Shown here: one piece after another, positions 22,118-32,530 of the stretch
Position numbering within the stretch: the stretch's first letter is position 1
Layout of the letters: each line of letters starts with the position of its first letter
NCBI GenBank assembly: GCA_941918925.1
Contig: OW799234.1
Location: forward strand, 69,497,043 to 69,561,042
Length of the DNA stretch: 64,000 bases
Direction of reading: 5' to 3'
Source of the DNA: Phyto melanocephala
Lineage: Eukaryota; Arthropoda; Insecta; Diptera; Rhinophoridae
Translations under genes and position numbers: made by a program
The notes under the pieces: model-generated
Told to the model about the DNA's origin: nothing
Seen by the model: the letters and a program-made list of their open reading frames with translations, nothing else
Databases searched by the model: none

Positions 22118-22349
22118 ATTTGGATGTCAAGTTTGGTCAAAAATGTGTCCTAAAACATATACAAAAGAGCTCCAGGTGATACAAAATAACAACTTTAAAA
22201 TTATATTTAACTTACCTAGACGATATTCAACAAAAATACTGCATCGAATCTACCATCAGGAGATGTTTACAGCAGTAACTAGTATTATTACACAAAGATT
22301 TGAAAATCGCATCACGTTCTCAAGTTATGCTTTAATAAGAAATTTGTAA
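22118..22349 (+). pseudogene. Jockey-type LINE reverse transcriptase fragment, downstream part
   Basis: Continues the LINE at 19865-20237. After one copy of the 8-bp duplication the frame runs on as CQVWSKM, then LQVIQNNNFKIIFNLPRR and SIITQRFENRI, the usual Jockey-clade thumb/C-terminal region (LQ.IQN...R.I.N.P, followed by a helical RFENR segment). It ends at the TAA at 22347. Jockey elements lack RNase H after this region, and none is seen here. Non-functional because of the insertion and upstream deletions. Confidence 0.75.
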
Positions 22350-22984
22350 TATTAACATATTTCACCAACTTCAATTCGAAGTTGACGGAAGCGTAAATGT
22401 TATAAATTTTTAAAACTTTCAAAGGCTTTTATCCATCTGTTTTCCTTACCTTGTAAGTATTTTATAATGAAAATATAGGAACTTCTTAAAATAAGTTAAT
22501 TTATTTGTTTTAATACTTTTATGTAAAAACTCATAATGTTTATATATTAAAAAATATATACATTTTAAAGTGTAATGTGATAGAAAGCAAAAAAATAAAT
22601 TAAAATATTTTTACTGATTTTTTTTTTACCTAAACAACCATTACTAAGCCCTTCTTGGTGATTTTTAAAAATTTTACAATATAGTTTTTCAAAGATAACA
22701 AATACATCTTAAAAATATAAACAATTTTCAAAATAGTTTAACAAAGAGTAAAGTTATGATTTGTTTAAAATTATATTTTTAGGGAAAAAAAAGAATCATA
22801 AACAAGCATAGTAACTGCAATCTCAAAATGGTAACTAGTGAAGAAAAATTAAGTTTCAATTTGAAATCAGCGATCGCAAATTAGGAAAAAATAACAATAA
22901 AATTGCAGCCGACACAGACGTGTGCGTGAATACGCACATATTCATACATATAGATACATTTTAATAGTAGATAGAGATACTTCA
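22350..22984. other. AT-rich DNA after the Jockey relic
   Basis: May contain the LINE 3' UTR, but no tail or duplication could be fixed. Nothing else recognised. Confidence 0.35.
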
Positions 22985-23142
22985 CGGCCACGGGGTGGAT
23001 TTAGTACCCCTTAATCTTGGATTTATTCTGGGATACATTAGAGCTGACGAGTGATGTGGTCCTGTCAAAACGGAGTCATATAGACTCCACTTGACTGTTT
23101 GCGTGCAGCGAACTACCACGTTAACCAACCAACCAACCAATA
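22985..23142 (+). repeat. GC-richer island with CCAA-repeat tail, possible retroelement 3' end
   Basis: A short stretch with clearly different composition (CACGGCCACGGGGTGG ... GGTCCTGTCAAAACGG) that includes the hairpin GGAGTCATATAGACTCC. It ends in AACCAACCAACCAACCAA. The simple-repeat tail suggests the 3' end of a short retroposed copy, but I cannot name a family. Confidence 0.4.
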
Positions 23143-24514
23143 GTCAAATCGATGTTTCATAGCGTTACATGCTCTTATAAAACATTAAAAATCAAATGTT
23201 TATCAAGATTAACTTTAACCTAAATAATTTTTTCTCTATTAAAAACATTTATTTATGTTAAACGAAACACAAAATATTTCCTGTATAACATCCTGTACAG
23301 AAAAAGGACAATATTAAATGCAATTGAGAAAAAAAGAGAATAACAAAATAATATCATTTAACATCCTGTACTATTTTCTTAAAGAAAATTTAAAAATAGA
23401 AGAACACTTAAACTACAATAAAAACAAAAACAACTAGAGGAGTCATAATAATGTTGACATTCTACATAAGAGAAAGCAAAAGAAAAAATAAAAGAAAATA
23501 TTTATCAACTGGCAAACAATGCAAGACGTACGTACAGCTTCTCTTTAGAAACTGGGTTAACTGTTGCAAAAACTTTTCATTCGTGGCAAGTTTTCTGCTT
23601 TCTTCTGTAGCTGTTTTGATTTCAACTACTTTAGTTTATACACATACATACATGCATAAGTATGTACATGTATGTATGTTTAAACATAAAAATGAAATAA
23701 AACATTAAAATGTAAAGTATATACAAATAAAACTTATGTTTGTATCTTCGAGCATTCCTATATACAATATGGAAAAGTATATAAAGAAAACTATATGTAT
23801 AATGACGACAACAACAATGATGACGACGTCAGCGATCTAAACTGCTACATACAAAGCACAGAATTTCAATGGCAAACTTCCGGTTAACTTTTTTTAACAA
23901 CCAAAGTAACACAATAAAAAAACTTGCTTAAAAACTAGAGGAAAACTCTGAAACACACACATAAAGACAGACAGAAGAAACTCGGGAATAACAAACAATA
24001 TTGTATTATAGTGCAACGTTATCGTTGCAAAAAAAATAAAAAAAACAGAACCTTTTTTTTGTACAACTAAATGTTAAGAGGTTAAATGTACATTATAATA
24101 TGTATGTATAAGCATTTATATTTTATACGCGATAACATATATATGTATGTGTGTATGTATCTAGATATATTCAAACACATGAATATCACTTTTACTACTT
24201 AAACATTCACAGTTTCATCTAGAACTCACAGCAATACAATAAGGATTCATTGAAAACGACATTAAAGAAATAGTATATACATAAATACATAAAATAGTTT
24301 ATACATACATACACATGTATGAACATCTGGACTATATACTTGTACTGAATTTATTACTTTGATAATAAAACATAACAAATATGTTAAATATTGAAAAATA
24401 AATATGTGTGTCAATGACCTGCCTGTATTCACCAAGCGGAATATTTTTTATTAATACCAATTCCTCAATTAATAATTATAGAGTTGGGATGTTCATAAGC
24501 GAACATATTTAATT
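23143..24514. other. A-rich unique DNA
   Basis: A-rich plus strand with ATACATACAT tracts and a GACGAC-type tract (about 23806-23835). No gene or transposon recognised; the 85-codon frame at 23451 has no recognisable domain. Confidence 0.4.
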
Positions 24515-25800
24515 TAGGTTAGGTTGAAAATTACGGGCACGAAAAAGCCCAAGCCCATGATAGGAATACAAGTATATCCAATTGGCATGTTATGCGCTCT
24601 ATGTGAAAACGAAATTTCCCTCATAAAACCATAATCATATTTTCTCCATAAAAATCGACTAGTTCAGGAACCCAGTTCCCTCAATGTAATTCCTTATGGA
24701 ACTCCAGTTCGAGTTCATTAGGTATTTCAAGTTCGGAACAGTATCCATTTAAAAATTTTCACGTCTTATACGCCCAAACGCAGGACAGTGATAAAGGTAG
24801 TGTTCAAAGGCCTCGTCGTCCTCCTCGCATGCTCATAATGTCGTTTCTTTCGACTTTGTAATGCGTGTTAGATGAGTTCTCAACACCGTGTGGCCGTTAT
24901 TATCCTAAGTGTCTCCTACGTGTTGGACTATTCAGTTTCATAATTTTTTTCGATTTTTTAAGATTTAAATTACCTCATAGTATGTTTGTCACATTACCTC
25001 ATAGTATGTTTGCCATTTTCTGACATGTTCTTTAATTGCTCAAATTTTAAGTTCAAATTTGAAACTTTAAGAGCGATTAGCATTTTCCAAAGTTACACCA
25101 CTTAAAAATATTAACATTTTTGATAATTTATCGGCCTTCTCGTTTCCAATTAATCCCTTATGGCCTGGTATCCATATTGTCTCTAAACGTTTGCAATTTG
25201 CATGCGAGTTTATTTCGCTCTTGCATTGTAGCATGTTTAGATATTCATCCTTTTCGTTCATTAGTGACCTGATTACTGACTCCCTGTCCGTAAAGATACG
25301 AATCGGGGTCTCGTTATCAGTTTTCCTTATCCATTTAATACTTCCTGTAATTGCTATAACCTCAGCCTGACAAACAGTGTTGTAGTCTGGTAGACGGAAG
25401 TATTTACCTCTGTTTCTGTTCATGTCATATAAATCCATTCCTGTTCGGTCACCAATCTTTGACCGGTCCGTATAAAGATCGATGTCTTGGGAACTTTTTA
25501 CCCTAGTTACTTTCTCCCATTCTACCCCTTCCGGTATTATAGTGATGCAGTTAATGCATTCATATCTCAGTGGGATTTTGTCACATGTTACCTCTATGAT
25601 ATTTCGCATTGGCAAGATATCTGGTCTTATCTCTTACCAGCCATTCACCCACTGCAATTAATCTCTATTGGCAGTATTGATAGCATATTCTCAATAGCAA
25701 TTTGGTTCTCATGACACCGCATATACCACAGCACTGTTTTTGAATCTCTTGAAGAGGTTTTATATTTACCTTCTTCTCTAAGGAAGTCCACGCATACATA
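24515..25800 (-). mobile_element. RNase H-type LINE, 3' half, with short CCTAA tail
   Basis: On the minus strand from about 25800: a decayed RT-thumb stretch (LEKKVNIKPLQEIQKQCCGI, then several stops), the RNase H frame at 25615-25067, a decayed zinc-knuckle region (about 24900-24700) and the 3' UTR, ending in two TTAGG-type units at 24515-24530. The 3' part is the same family as the copy at 29665-30089. Truncated and inactive. Confidence 0.75.
25067..25615 (-). pseudogene. RNase H domain of a non-LTR retrotransposon
   Basis: 182 codons without a stop. Ribonuclease H active-site positions can all be seen: D50 in DLYTD, E85 in CQAEV, D110 in IFTD, H152 in IPGHKG and D162 in GNEKAD. R51 replaces the usual Gly of TDGS. 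In the parent element this domain cuts the RNA strand of the RNA/DNA hybrid during target-primed reverse transcription; it occurs in LINE clades such as I and LOA. The RT upstream is broken by stops and the zinc-knuckle region downstream is decayed, so this is a surviving domain of a dead copy. The first methionine is probably internal to the original ORF2. Confidence 0.8.
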
Positions 25801-25973
25801 AATTTGTTAGAATAAGCAATTTAATTTTTTTAGATAAGAAAAAATCATCTACAACTAAATTACGGTCATACTAGTTATGAATAATTGGGCATAGTCGCTC
25901 TTTTTAGTGATTGGTAAAATTTCCTTAGAACACAAGAAGAATACGGTTGTTATTTTTATGCACCTATTTACTA

Positions 25974-27214
25974 GGGTGATCGACTCGGTTTTACAACCGG
26001 TTGAAAACCCGGTTTTTTCCTCTCTCAGCTGGCGGTTTTTTTCAAATGTTCATTTTTCGAATGTCGAATACACCGGTTTTTTTATCCGAAAAAGCAGGTT
26101 TTTTAATTTTTTAAGTTTATTTTTATATATCTTTGTAACCAATCGTACCATAGTATATTTAGTACGCGAAAAGTTTTCAAAAATCAGAAAACAAAAACTA
26201 TTAAATATTCTTCCATAATAGTGTAAGAAATTTATTTGTTATTTAAAAAACAAATGTAAAATAAGAAAAATAATTGAGCTTAAATATTATTATTTTTTAA
26301 ATGGAGAGTAGGTATTTTTAACGTTGTTGGAGTTTTAATTTGCTGTACTTATAAACTTCTTAGATAAATTTTTTCTAAATTATTGGACCTTGATCCTATT
26401 TCACACTAATAGTGTAAGAGCCTTATAGCTTACAATTCTTTTTTGATCTATTCCAGAGCAAATACCGATTACTTTTTACGAATAAGTTTAGTTCTTAAAA
26501 AACGTAGTGGCAACAATGTAAATTTATATTTTCTATTTACAATATGCAATAACATTTTTGATGATTTATTTATGTTTTGTGTCAAAATATTAGAAAATTA
26601 AATCTTAAACTAAACAATTAAAAACGTCGAAGTAGAAAAGAAAAAATATAAATAACAATTTAGTTGCCATATTTTTTTTTTTGCTACTTTTAATTTATAA
26701 GCCTAACGTTAAAAGTTAAAGATAATTGAAGTATAAACTTAGCTGATCGATCTCTTTTAGGTTAAAAGCATAGTAACAATAAAGAAAAACCAATAATCTC
26801 GCCTTCCAGATCCTAATTTAAATTAATGGCGTTAAGTGTCTGTCAACTTAAATTTTAATTAAACCATCGAATAACCTTGTTTATGCCTATATGTGTATGT
26901 ATGTCTGTCAGGGGTATACGAAACAATTTTTAAAATGAAATTAGTCAACTGCATTCATGTCAGTTATTACGTTATTGCGTAATTGTGCAGCCGAACGTAT
27001 ATAAACCGTAAAAATTTCTATTTAGATATTATTTTTATTATAATCTTTATTCACAATATTTTTTATTTTTTTCTTTAAGGAATTTTATTTTATATATTCG
27101 AACCGGTTAACCGGTTTTTTCTCAATTTTCAAAATAGCAACCGGTTTTTTTAAGTTTTAAATTTCAAACCATTTGAAAACCGGTTTCTTAAAAAAGTCGA
27201 ATAATCGATCACCC
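25974..27214. mobile_element. TA-flanked TIR element rich in AACCGGTT, copy 1
   Basis: Ends GGGTGATCGA...TCGATCACCC with TA on both sides. Close to both ends lie AACCGGTT palindromes: 25995-26002, 27101-27108, 27109-27116 and 27139-27146, plus partial CCGGTTTT copies. No protein is encoded. The TA target fits a Tc1/mariner-type mobiliser, but the family is not identified. Confidence 0.75.
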
Positions 27215-27216
27215 TA

Positions 27217-28159
27217 CGATTATTACGTGTGTGTTTGTGAATAATGTAAATAATATAATAATGTAATAATATAATAACGAATTATGTAATAATATAATAA
27301 TGAATAATGTAAATAATCACGTAGAATTTATATAAATCAAAATAATATAATTAACAATATTGCAAATATAATAAAACAATTGCAAATAATAAAACAAGAA
27401 TAAAAATGAACAATACTACTGAACAGTCTCATTTTATTCATACAACTGAATAGTTAAATTGAATATGTTCGTTTATGAACAACCTAACTCAATAATTATA
27501 TATTGAAGAATTCACATATTTATATTCGTATATATAACATATTTTTTATATTTTATTATTAAAGTAATAAATACAGTATAAGTATATAGTACAGATGAAT
27601 GAAATTAAATTCGTAAATTCTGTAACCAAAAGTGTGATTCATTATTGATAAGTCAAAATTAAAAAAAAAAAATAAAAATTTGAACAATTTGCTCATTTTT
27701 CTCTGGACTGAGTTTTTCACAACAAATTTCCAAGTCATCCTATAGGCCATGTCAGATAAAACTTCGTCAGAAAATCGCATTGGAAAAGGTCAAAGGTCAA
27801 AGCGCGAAAAAAGATGGGAGTTGCCTAACTTTAAGTTTCGCGCTGCCTTAAAAGTACTTTATGTGACATGTTTCATATAAGTATGGCTTTATCATCGTTA
27901 ATGTCAAAGCAAAATTCTAACGCAACGAGAAGCAAAACCAAGTCATAGTTATTCATCAGGTAATCACAGTTCGGAAAGAATTTATTTGTTGATATTTTTT
28001 ATGTATGAAGTTTGACATGTGAGACAAATGAGAGAAGATAGAAAATAGTTATTTAACTGGGTATTAATTCTCGTTTTATGAAACTATGAAAAAAGAGTTT
28101 TTGTGTGTCATATCATATGGTTTCACAGATCAAGAATTCAGCACCTGCTGAATAAATAT
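27217..28159. other. AT-rich spacer between the two AACCGGTT elements
   Basis: ATAATGTAATAAT-type low complexity at about 27240-27330; otherwise nothing recognised. Confidence 0.4.
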
Positions 28160-28161
28160 TA

Positions 28162-29360
28162 GGGTGATCGAATCGGTTTTACAACCGGTGGAAAACCCGG
28201 GTTTTTCCTCTTTCAGCTGGCGGTTTTTTCTAAATGTTGATTTTTCGAATATCGAATACACCGGTTTTTTATCCGAAAAAGCCGGTTTTATTTATTTTTA
28301 AAGTTTATTTTTATATATCTTTGTAACCAGTCGTACTATAGTATATTTAGAACGCTAAAAGTTTCCAAAAATCGAAAAATAAAACTATTAAATATTCTTC
28401 CATAATATTTTAAGAAATTTATTTGTTGTTTAAAAAACAAATGTAAAATTTTAAAATGAAATGTTAAATATTTTTTTCCCTAGCCTTTAAAATTTATTTC
28501 AAATTGCGGAAATAATTTCAAACAAAATACGTTAGTGCATATTAGTTTCAAAGATCTATTTAACATTTAAAAAATGTACAGAAGGAGATACAAAAATTTA
28601 TAACAGCCTTATGAAAAGTTTTATTTATTTATTTATTAGTTTATTTTATTTATTTTACTTGTAAAGAGTACCTTTTCTCCTTACGTTCAACTAATTAAAA
28701 CCAAATTAGTCAACTGCATTCATGTCAGTTATTGTGTTATTGCCAAACGTATATAGACTGTAAAAATTTCATATTTATATATAAACTAGCCAAACCCGGC
28801 GCGCGTTGCTACGCCCCTTAATGAGTCGAAATGCATTCTGAATTTTAATTGAATATCAAGTGCAAAAACAAAAAAATTATAATTTTTTATGGGCGTGGGT
28901 TTGCCCACTTTTCTAATCACGAAATTGTAAAGTCATAACAGCTCAATATGTGTGCAAAGTTTCAGAAGAATCGGAACAGTGCAAGTACCTCAAAATTATA
29001 ATTGTTTTTATGGGCGTGGCACTGCCCACTATTCTAATCACGAAATTATATGGTTATGACAGCTTAGTATGTGTGCAAAGTTTCAGAAAAATCGGTCCAG
29101 TGCAAGTACCTCAAAATTAAAACTTTTTTAGGGGCGTGGCCCCGCCAACTTTTCTTATGACGAAATTATTTAGTCATGACAGGTCGATATGTGTGCAAAG
29201 TTTCAGAAAAATCGGTCAAGTGTAAGTAGCTAAAACTGATAACAAATTTTTATTGGCGTAGCCCCGCCCACTTTTTGCCACTCATAAACACTCCTTGGTA
29301 TGTGTACAACAACTTGCCAAAGTTTGAGTCCGACCGATTTTACAGTTTCGGAGTCTATAG

Positions 29361-29391
<31 letters not shown>

Positions 29392-29595
29392 TTTCACTTT
29401 TATATATATAGATTTAATTATAATCTTTTTTTTTCAATATTTTTTCATTTTTACTTTAAATATTATATTTTATATATTCGAACCGGTTAACCGGGTTTTT
29501 CTCAATTTTCAAAATAGCAACCGGTTTTTTTTTAATTTTAAATTTCAAACTTTTTGAAAACCGGTTTCTTAAAAAAGTCGAACAATCGATCACCC
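28162..29595. mobile_element. TA-flanked TIR element rich in AACCGGTT, copy 2, with nested Helitron
   Basis: Same ends as copy 1 (GGGTGATCGA / TCGATCACCC), TA at 28160-28161 and 29596-29597, same orientation. A Helitron occupies 28786-29412, and the middle is shorter than in copy 1. Confidence 0.75.
28786..29412 (-). mobile_element. Non-autonomous Helitron H3
   Basis: On the plus strand it starts CTAGCCAAACCCGGCGCGCG and ends TTTTATATATATAGA, i.e. TC...CTAG on the minus strand, set between A and T with no duplication. It has three units of 120 bp (GTGTGCAAAG at about 28951, 29071 and 29191). Copy 1 of the host element has the uninterrupted site near 27020-27040. Confidence 0.9.
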
Positions 29596-29664
29596 TAATA
29601 AATATGCGTTGAGCAAAACAATAAGGAACAGTCAAACAGCTGTTACCAATTTAATTTTTAATTA

Positions 29665-30089
29665 GGTTAGGTTAGGTTAGGTTAGGTTGAAAAGGAGGGG
29701 TATAAAAGCCCAAACCCATGACAGGTATACACCTATGCCCAGTTGGCATGTTGTGCGCTCCATGTGGAAAACGGAATTCCCAAACAAAAAACCATAAACA
29801 TAATTTCCCATAAATAACGGACTAGTCCAAGAAACCAGTCCCCTCAATGTAACGCCTTATGGATCTCCAGTTCGAGTTCCCCAGGTATTCCAAGTTCGGC
29901 ATATTATCTACTGTAAAATTTTCGCGCCTAATATGCCCAAACGCAGGACAATGACAGAGGTAGTGTACCAGGGTCTCATCCTCTTCCTCACAAGCTCTAC
30001 ATGTCGTCTCCTCAGATAATCCCATGCGTGCTAAATGAGTTCTCAACTCCGTATGACCTGTAATTACACCGGTTAATTTCCTAAGTGTG
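29665..30089 (-). mobile_element. 5'-truncated RNase H-type LINE with (CCTAA)n tail and target duplication
   Basis: Flanked by TTTTTAATTA at 29655-29664 and again at 30090-30099, a 10-bp target-site duplication. The 3' tail on the minus strand is about five CCTAA units with no poly(A). The body is the zinc-knuckle C terminus and 3' UTR of the same family as 24515-25800. Confidence 0.85.
29822..30046 (-). pseudogene. C-terminal zinc-knuckle of LINE ORF2 (5'-truncated)
   Basis: 74 codons to the natural stop. RTHLARMGLSEETTC (from residue 2) leads into a CX2CX8HX4C knuckle: C16, C19, H28, C33. This is the nucleic-acid-binding C terminus found after RNase H in several insect LINE clades. The frame is uncorrupted, which together with the clear target duplication suggests a fairly young insertion, but truncation removes RT and RNase H. 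The first Met is internal to the original protein. Confidence 0.8.
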
Positions 30090-30314
30090 TTTTTAATTAT
30101 CTTTAATCTTTATTTTTTAACTTTAAAATTTGTCAATTTGTAAATAGGAAAACAAATCGATCAAACTTTTAGAAAATTCTAAGTCATATTTATTTATTCA
30201 CTAATAAAACTGAATGGAGCGTTAAGAACTTTAGAATATTTGAGGAGTTAATTACTTGGATGAAATATGTTAATTCTGAGGAAAGCTTTTAAATCATTGA
30301 AAATTAAGAAATGT

Positions 30315-30576
30315 CATATCGATGCCTTACTTCCTCAACCTCGTATCTTAAAAAATACTGTTTTGACTTTTTCATATCAAACGATTGTTTTATGCTTTAA
30401 CTAAAAAGATTAGTTATTATTACTGCTAATATACATAAATACAATCAATTCCTTAATAATTGCATTTAAACTTTTAACCAAGCACCGAAGTATAAAAAGA
30501 TTAACCGTTTTTCTTTTCTATCCTGAAAAATTTTATTTTTTAAGATACGAGGTTGAGGAAGTAAGGCATCGATATG
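30315..30576. mobile_element. Short MITE with 42-bp perfect inverted repeats
   Basis: CATATCGATGCCTTACTTCC (30315 onward) through TCTTAAAAAAT at 30356 is perfectly repeated inverted at 30535-30576. The core TCGATGCC...GGCATCGA has TA on each outer side, compatible with a TA-target transposon. 262 bp in all, no coding sequence. Confidence 0.75.
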
Positions 30577-32236
30577 GTATTTCGGATCTACTCAATCGCA
30601 TATAAAGAATTAATTGGCGAAATAAAAATTTGTCAGAACAGATTAAAAAATGTCGAATTGACTTAAAAGTTACACTTTTATATTATTTTTATAAAAAAAA
30701 AGGATTTATCATCTTTCCATGTCAATTAAAAGGTAACATTTAAATATTATTTTTTAATTTTATCACTATCACAAGGCAATAATGACATTAAGGAATGGCA
30801 TGGCGTATGTATATATTTGTCTAACAGAAATGCACTATAATTTGCAAGCTGTCTTCAAATGCTTCTCTTTATACTCAAATGCATGTTCTAATACTAGTTT
30901 TGTTTAAGTTTTTTTATTATTGTTAAATTGACAGTTATTTTGTTATTATGTTCATTGTGCTTATTTTCTAAATAAATAAGTACTATTTATACGTTTTCCA
31001 ACAATTACATTTTACTGAGAGATCAAATGAAAAAAACAACAAAGAAGGAAAATAATTCCAAAAGAACAGAAGTTATAATTTAGAATTGTTCTCAGAAGAC
31101 ACAACAACGAATTAAAAGTGTCCTATGATAGAAAGAAAGAAATAAAAAAACGTTTGTTTATTAAGTGTATCACTATAAGTTCGAAATTCAAAAATATTTC
31201 TTTATTATTTAGAAAATTATTAATTTTAGGGAAATAAATTTTTAACTTCGAAGTGCTACCAACAACTTGACATTTTAGAAATTTTCAACAAGTCTTCTTT
31301 TACACAATTAAAGGACAATTTAAATAAAATGGCAATTATTTTTGGGTGGCACCCAAAATAATGCGACTATAAAGGAAGTCACTTAAGAGAATAAAATAAA
31401 ATTACCACATCAATTTTTTCTCTAGTGCTTTGTTTCTTGGCTTAAGTATATTATTAACAATAGTTTTGAATTATTTAGTTTTAGAAAATTGGCATGTGTT
31501 TAAAAAAATAAAAGATAAAATTGAAATAACAAAAATAAAAACATAGACCAACCCAAACTAAACTAAATATGCAAGGAAACTTGAAAGAAAGTAATGATGA
31601 TAACGAAAGTTGATTTTGTCTTATGAACGCCACACTCGGCGGTGGGATCTGGTTGATGGAAAATAGGCAAGCAGGGTTATATACGGGATATGACAAAATC
31701 AATTTTATTTTTTATAATTTTTTATTTTATCTGTTTACATTACTGAGCCTTAAAGTTTCTTTAAAATTTCAAGAATTCTAATGGGGATTTTATAAAATAA
31801 AAAAATTTTCTGTTTTTTATTTTTTTATTTTTTCCATAATATCCTATTTTCAGCGACATCTTTTTTTTAAATCTCTTTTAGAGTTTTAATTTTGGGAATT
31901 TAAATTTCTAAGAAATTGAGAAACCCTTTAACCGGCAACAACAGTGGCATTATATTATTATTGTCAATTTAAGTATGTAATTGTATAATTGTAGTCTTGC
32001 ATTTTTGGCAGACATTTACTTCCTCTACCCTCCCGCACTTGCAATGTTTAATTTGAATTTCGTACAAAAGGGAATGGATTGCCAACTAAAAAAATGGATA
32101 ATTTCAGTTGTTATTTAATAGGGGCAGAATATTATTGTTCTTGTTTTTATTGCAGTTGTTGTACTATAAATGTTTGATTATTGCTTTTGAACTAAATCAA
32201 CTGAATTGCATTATACACTTAAAGTTAAGCCATCAC
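30577..32236. other. AT-rich DNA without recognised feature
   Basis: No domain, RNA gene or repeat family found. The 73-codon frame at 31481-31702 has the hydrophobic composition expected by chance on the T-rich strand. Confidence 0.4.
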
Positions 32237-32400
32237 TAGGGTTTGGGAAATGGAAAGTACTCATTCCCAGGAAAATTTTACCTGTATTTTTGGTAAAACG
32301 GGAAATTTAAAATATGCAATATATGTGCCAATATAGAAATTAATTTTCGTAAAATAAAATACTTTCTTAAGATAAGAATTTCTACCCATTTTATTTATCT

Positions 32401-32530
32401 ACGGCGTTATGCATAGTAACAAACCATGTGCTTACAAACAAGCTGCTAACTTTTTTATGGGAAAATTTCTATAAGGGAAAGATAGCAGTTTGTTAGTTAG
32501 CACACAGTTTGTTTTTATGCAAAACGCCGT
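32401..32530. repeat. Small MITE (ACGGCGTT ends)
   Basis: ACGGCGTTATGCATAGTAAC at the left is matched inverted by GTTTTTATGCAAAACGCCGT at the right; the inner arms match the relic at 3347-3448. About 130 bp, no clear target duplication. Confidence 0.6.

Noticed and set aside
29665..29690. Interstitial telomere
   Set aside because: Only about five units, located exactly at the 3' end of a LINE inside its target duplication.
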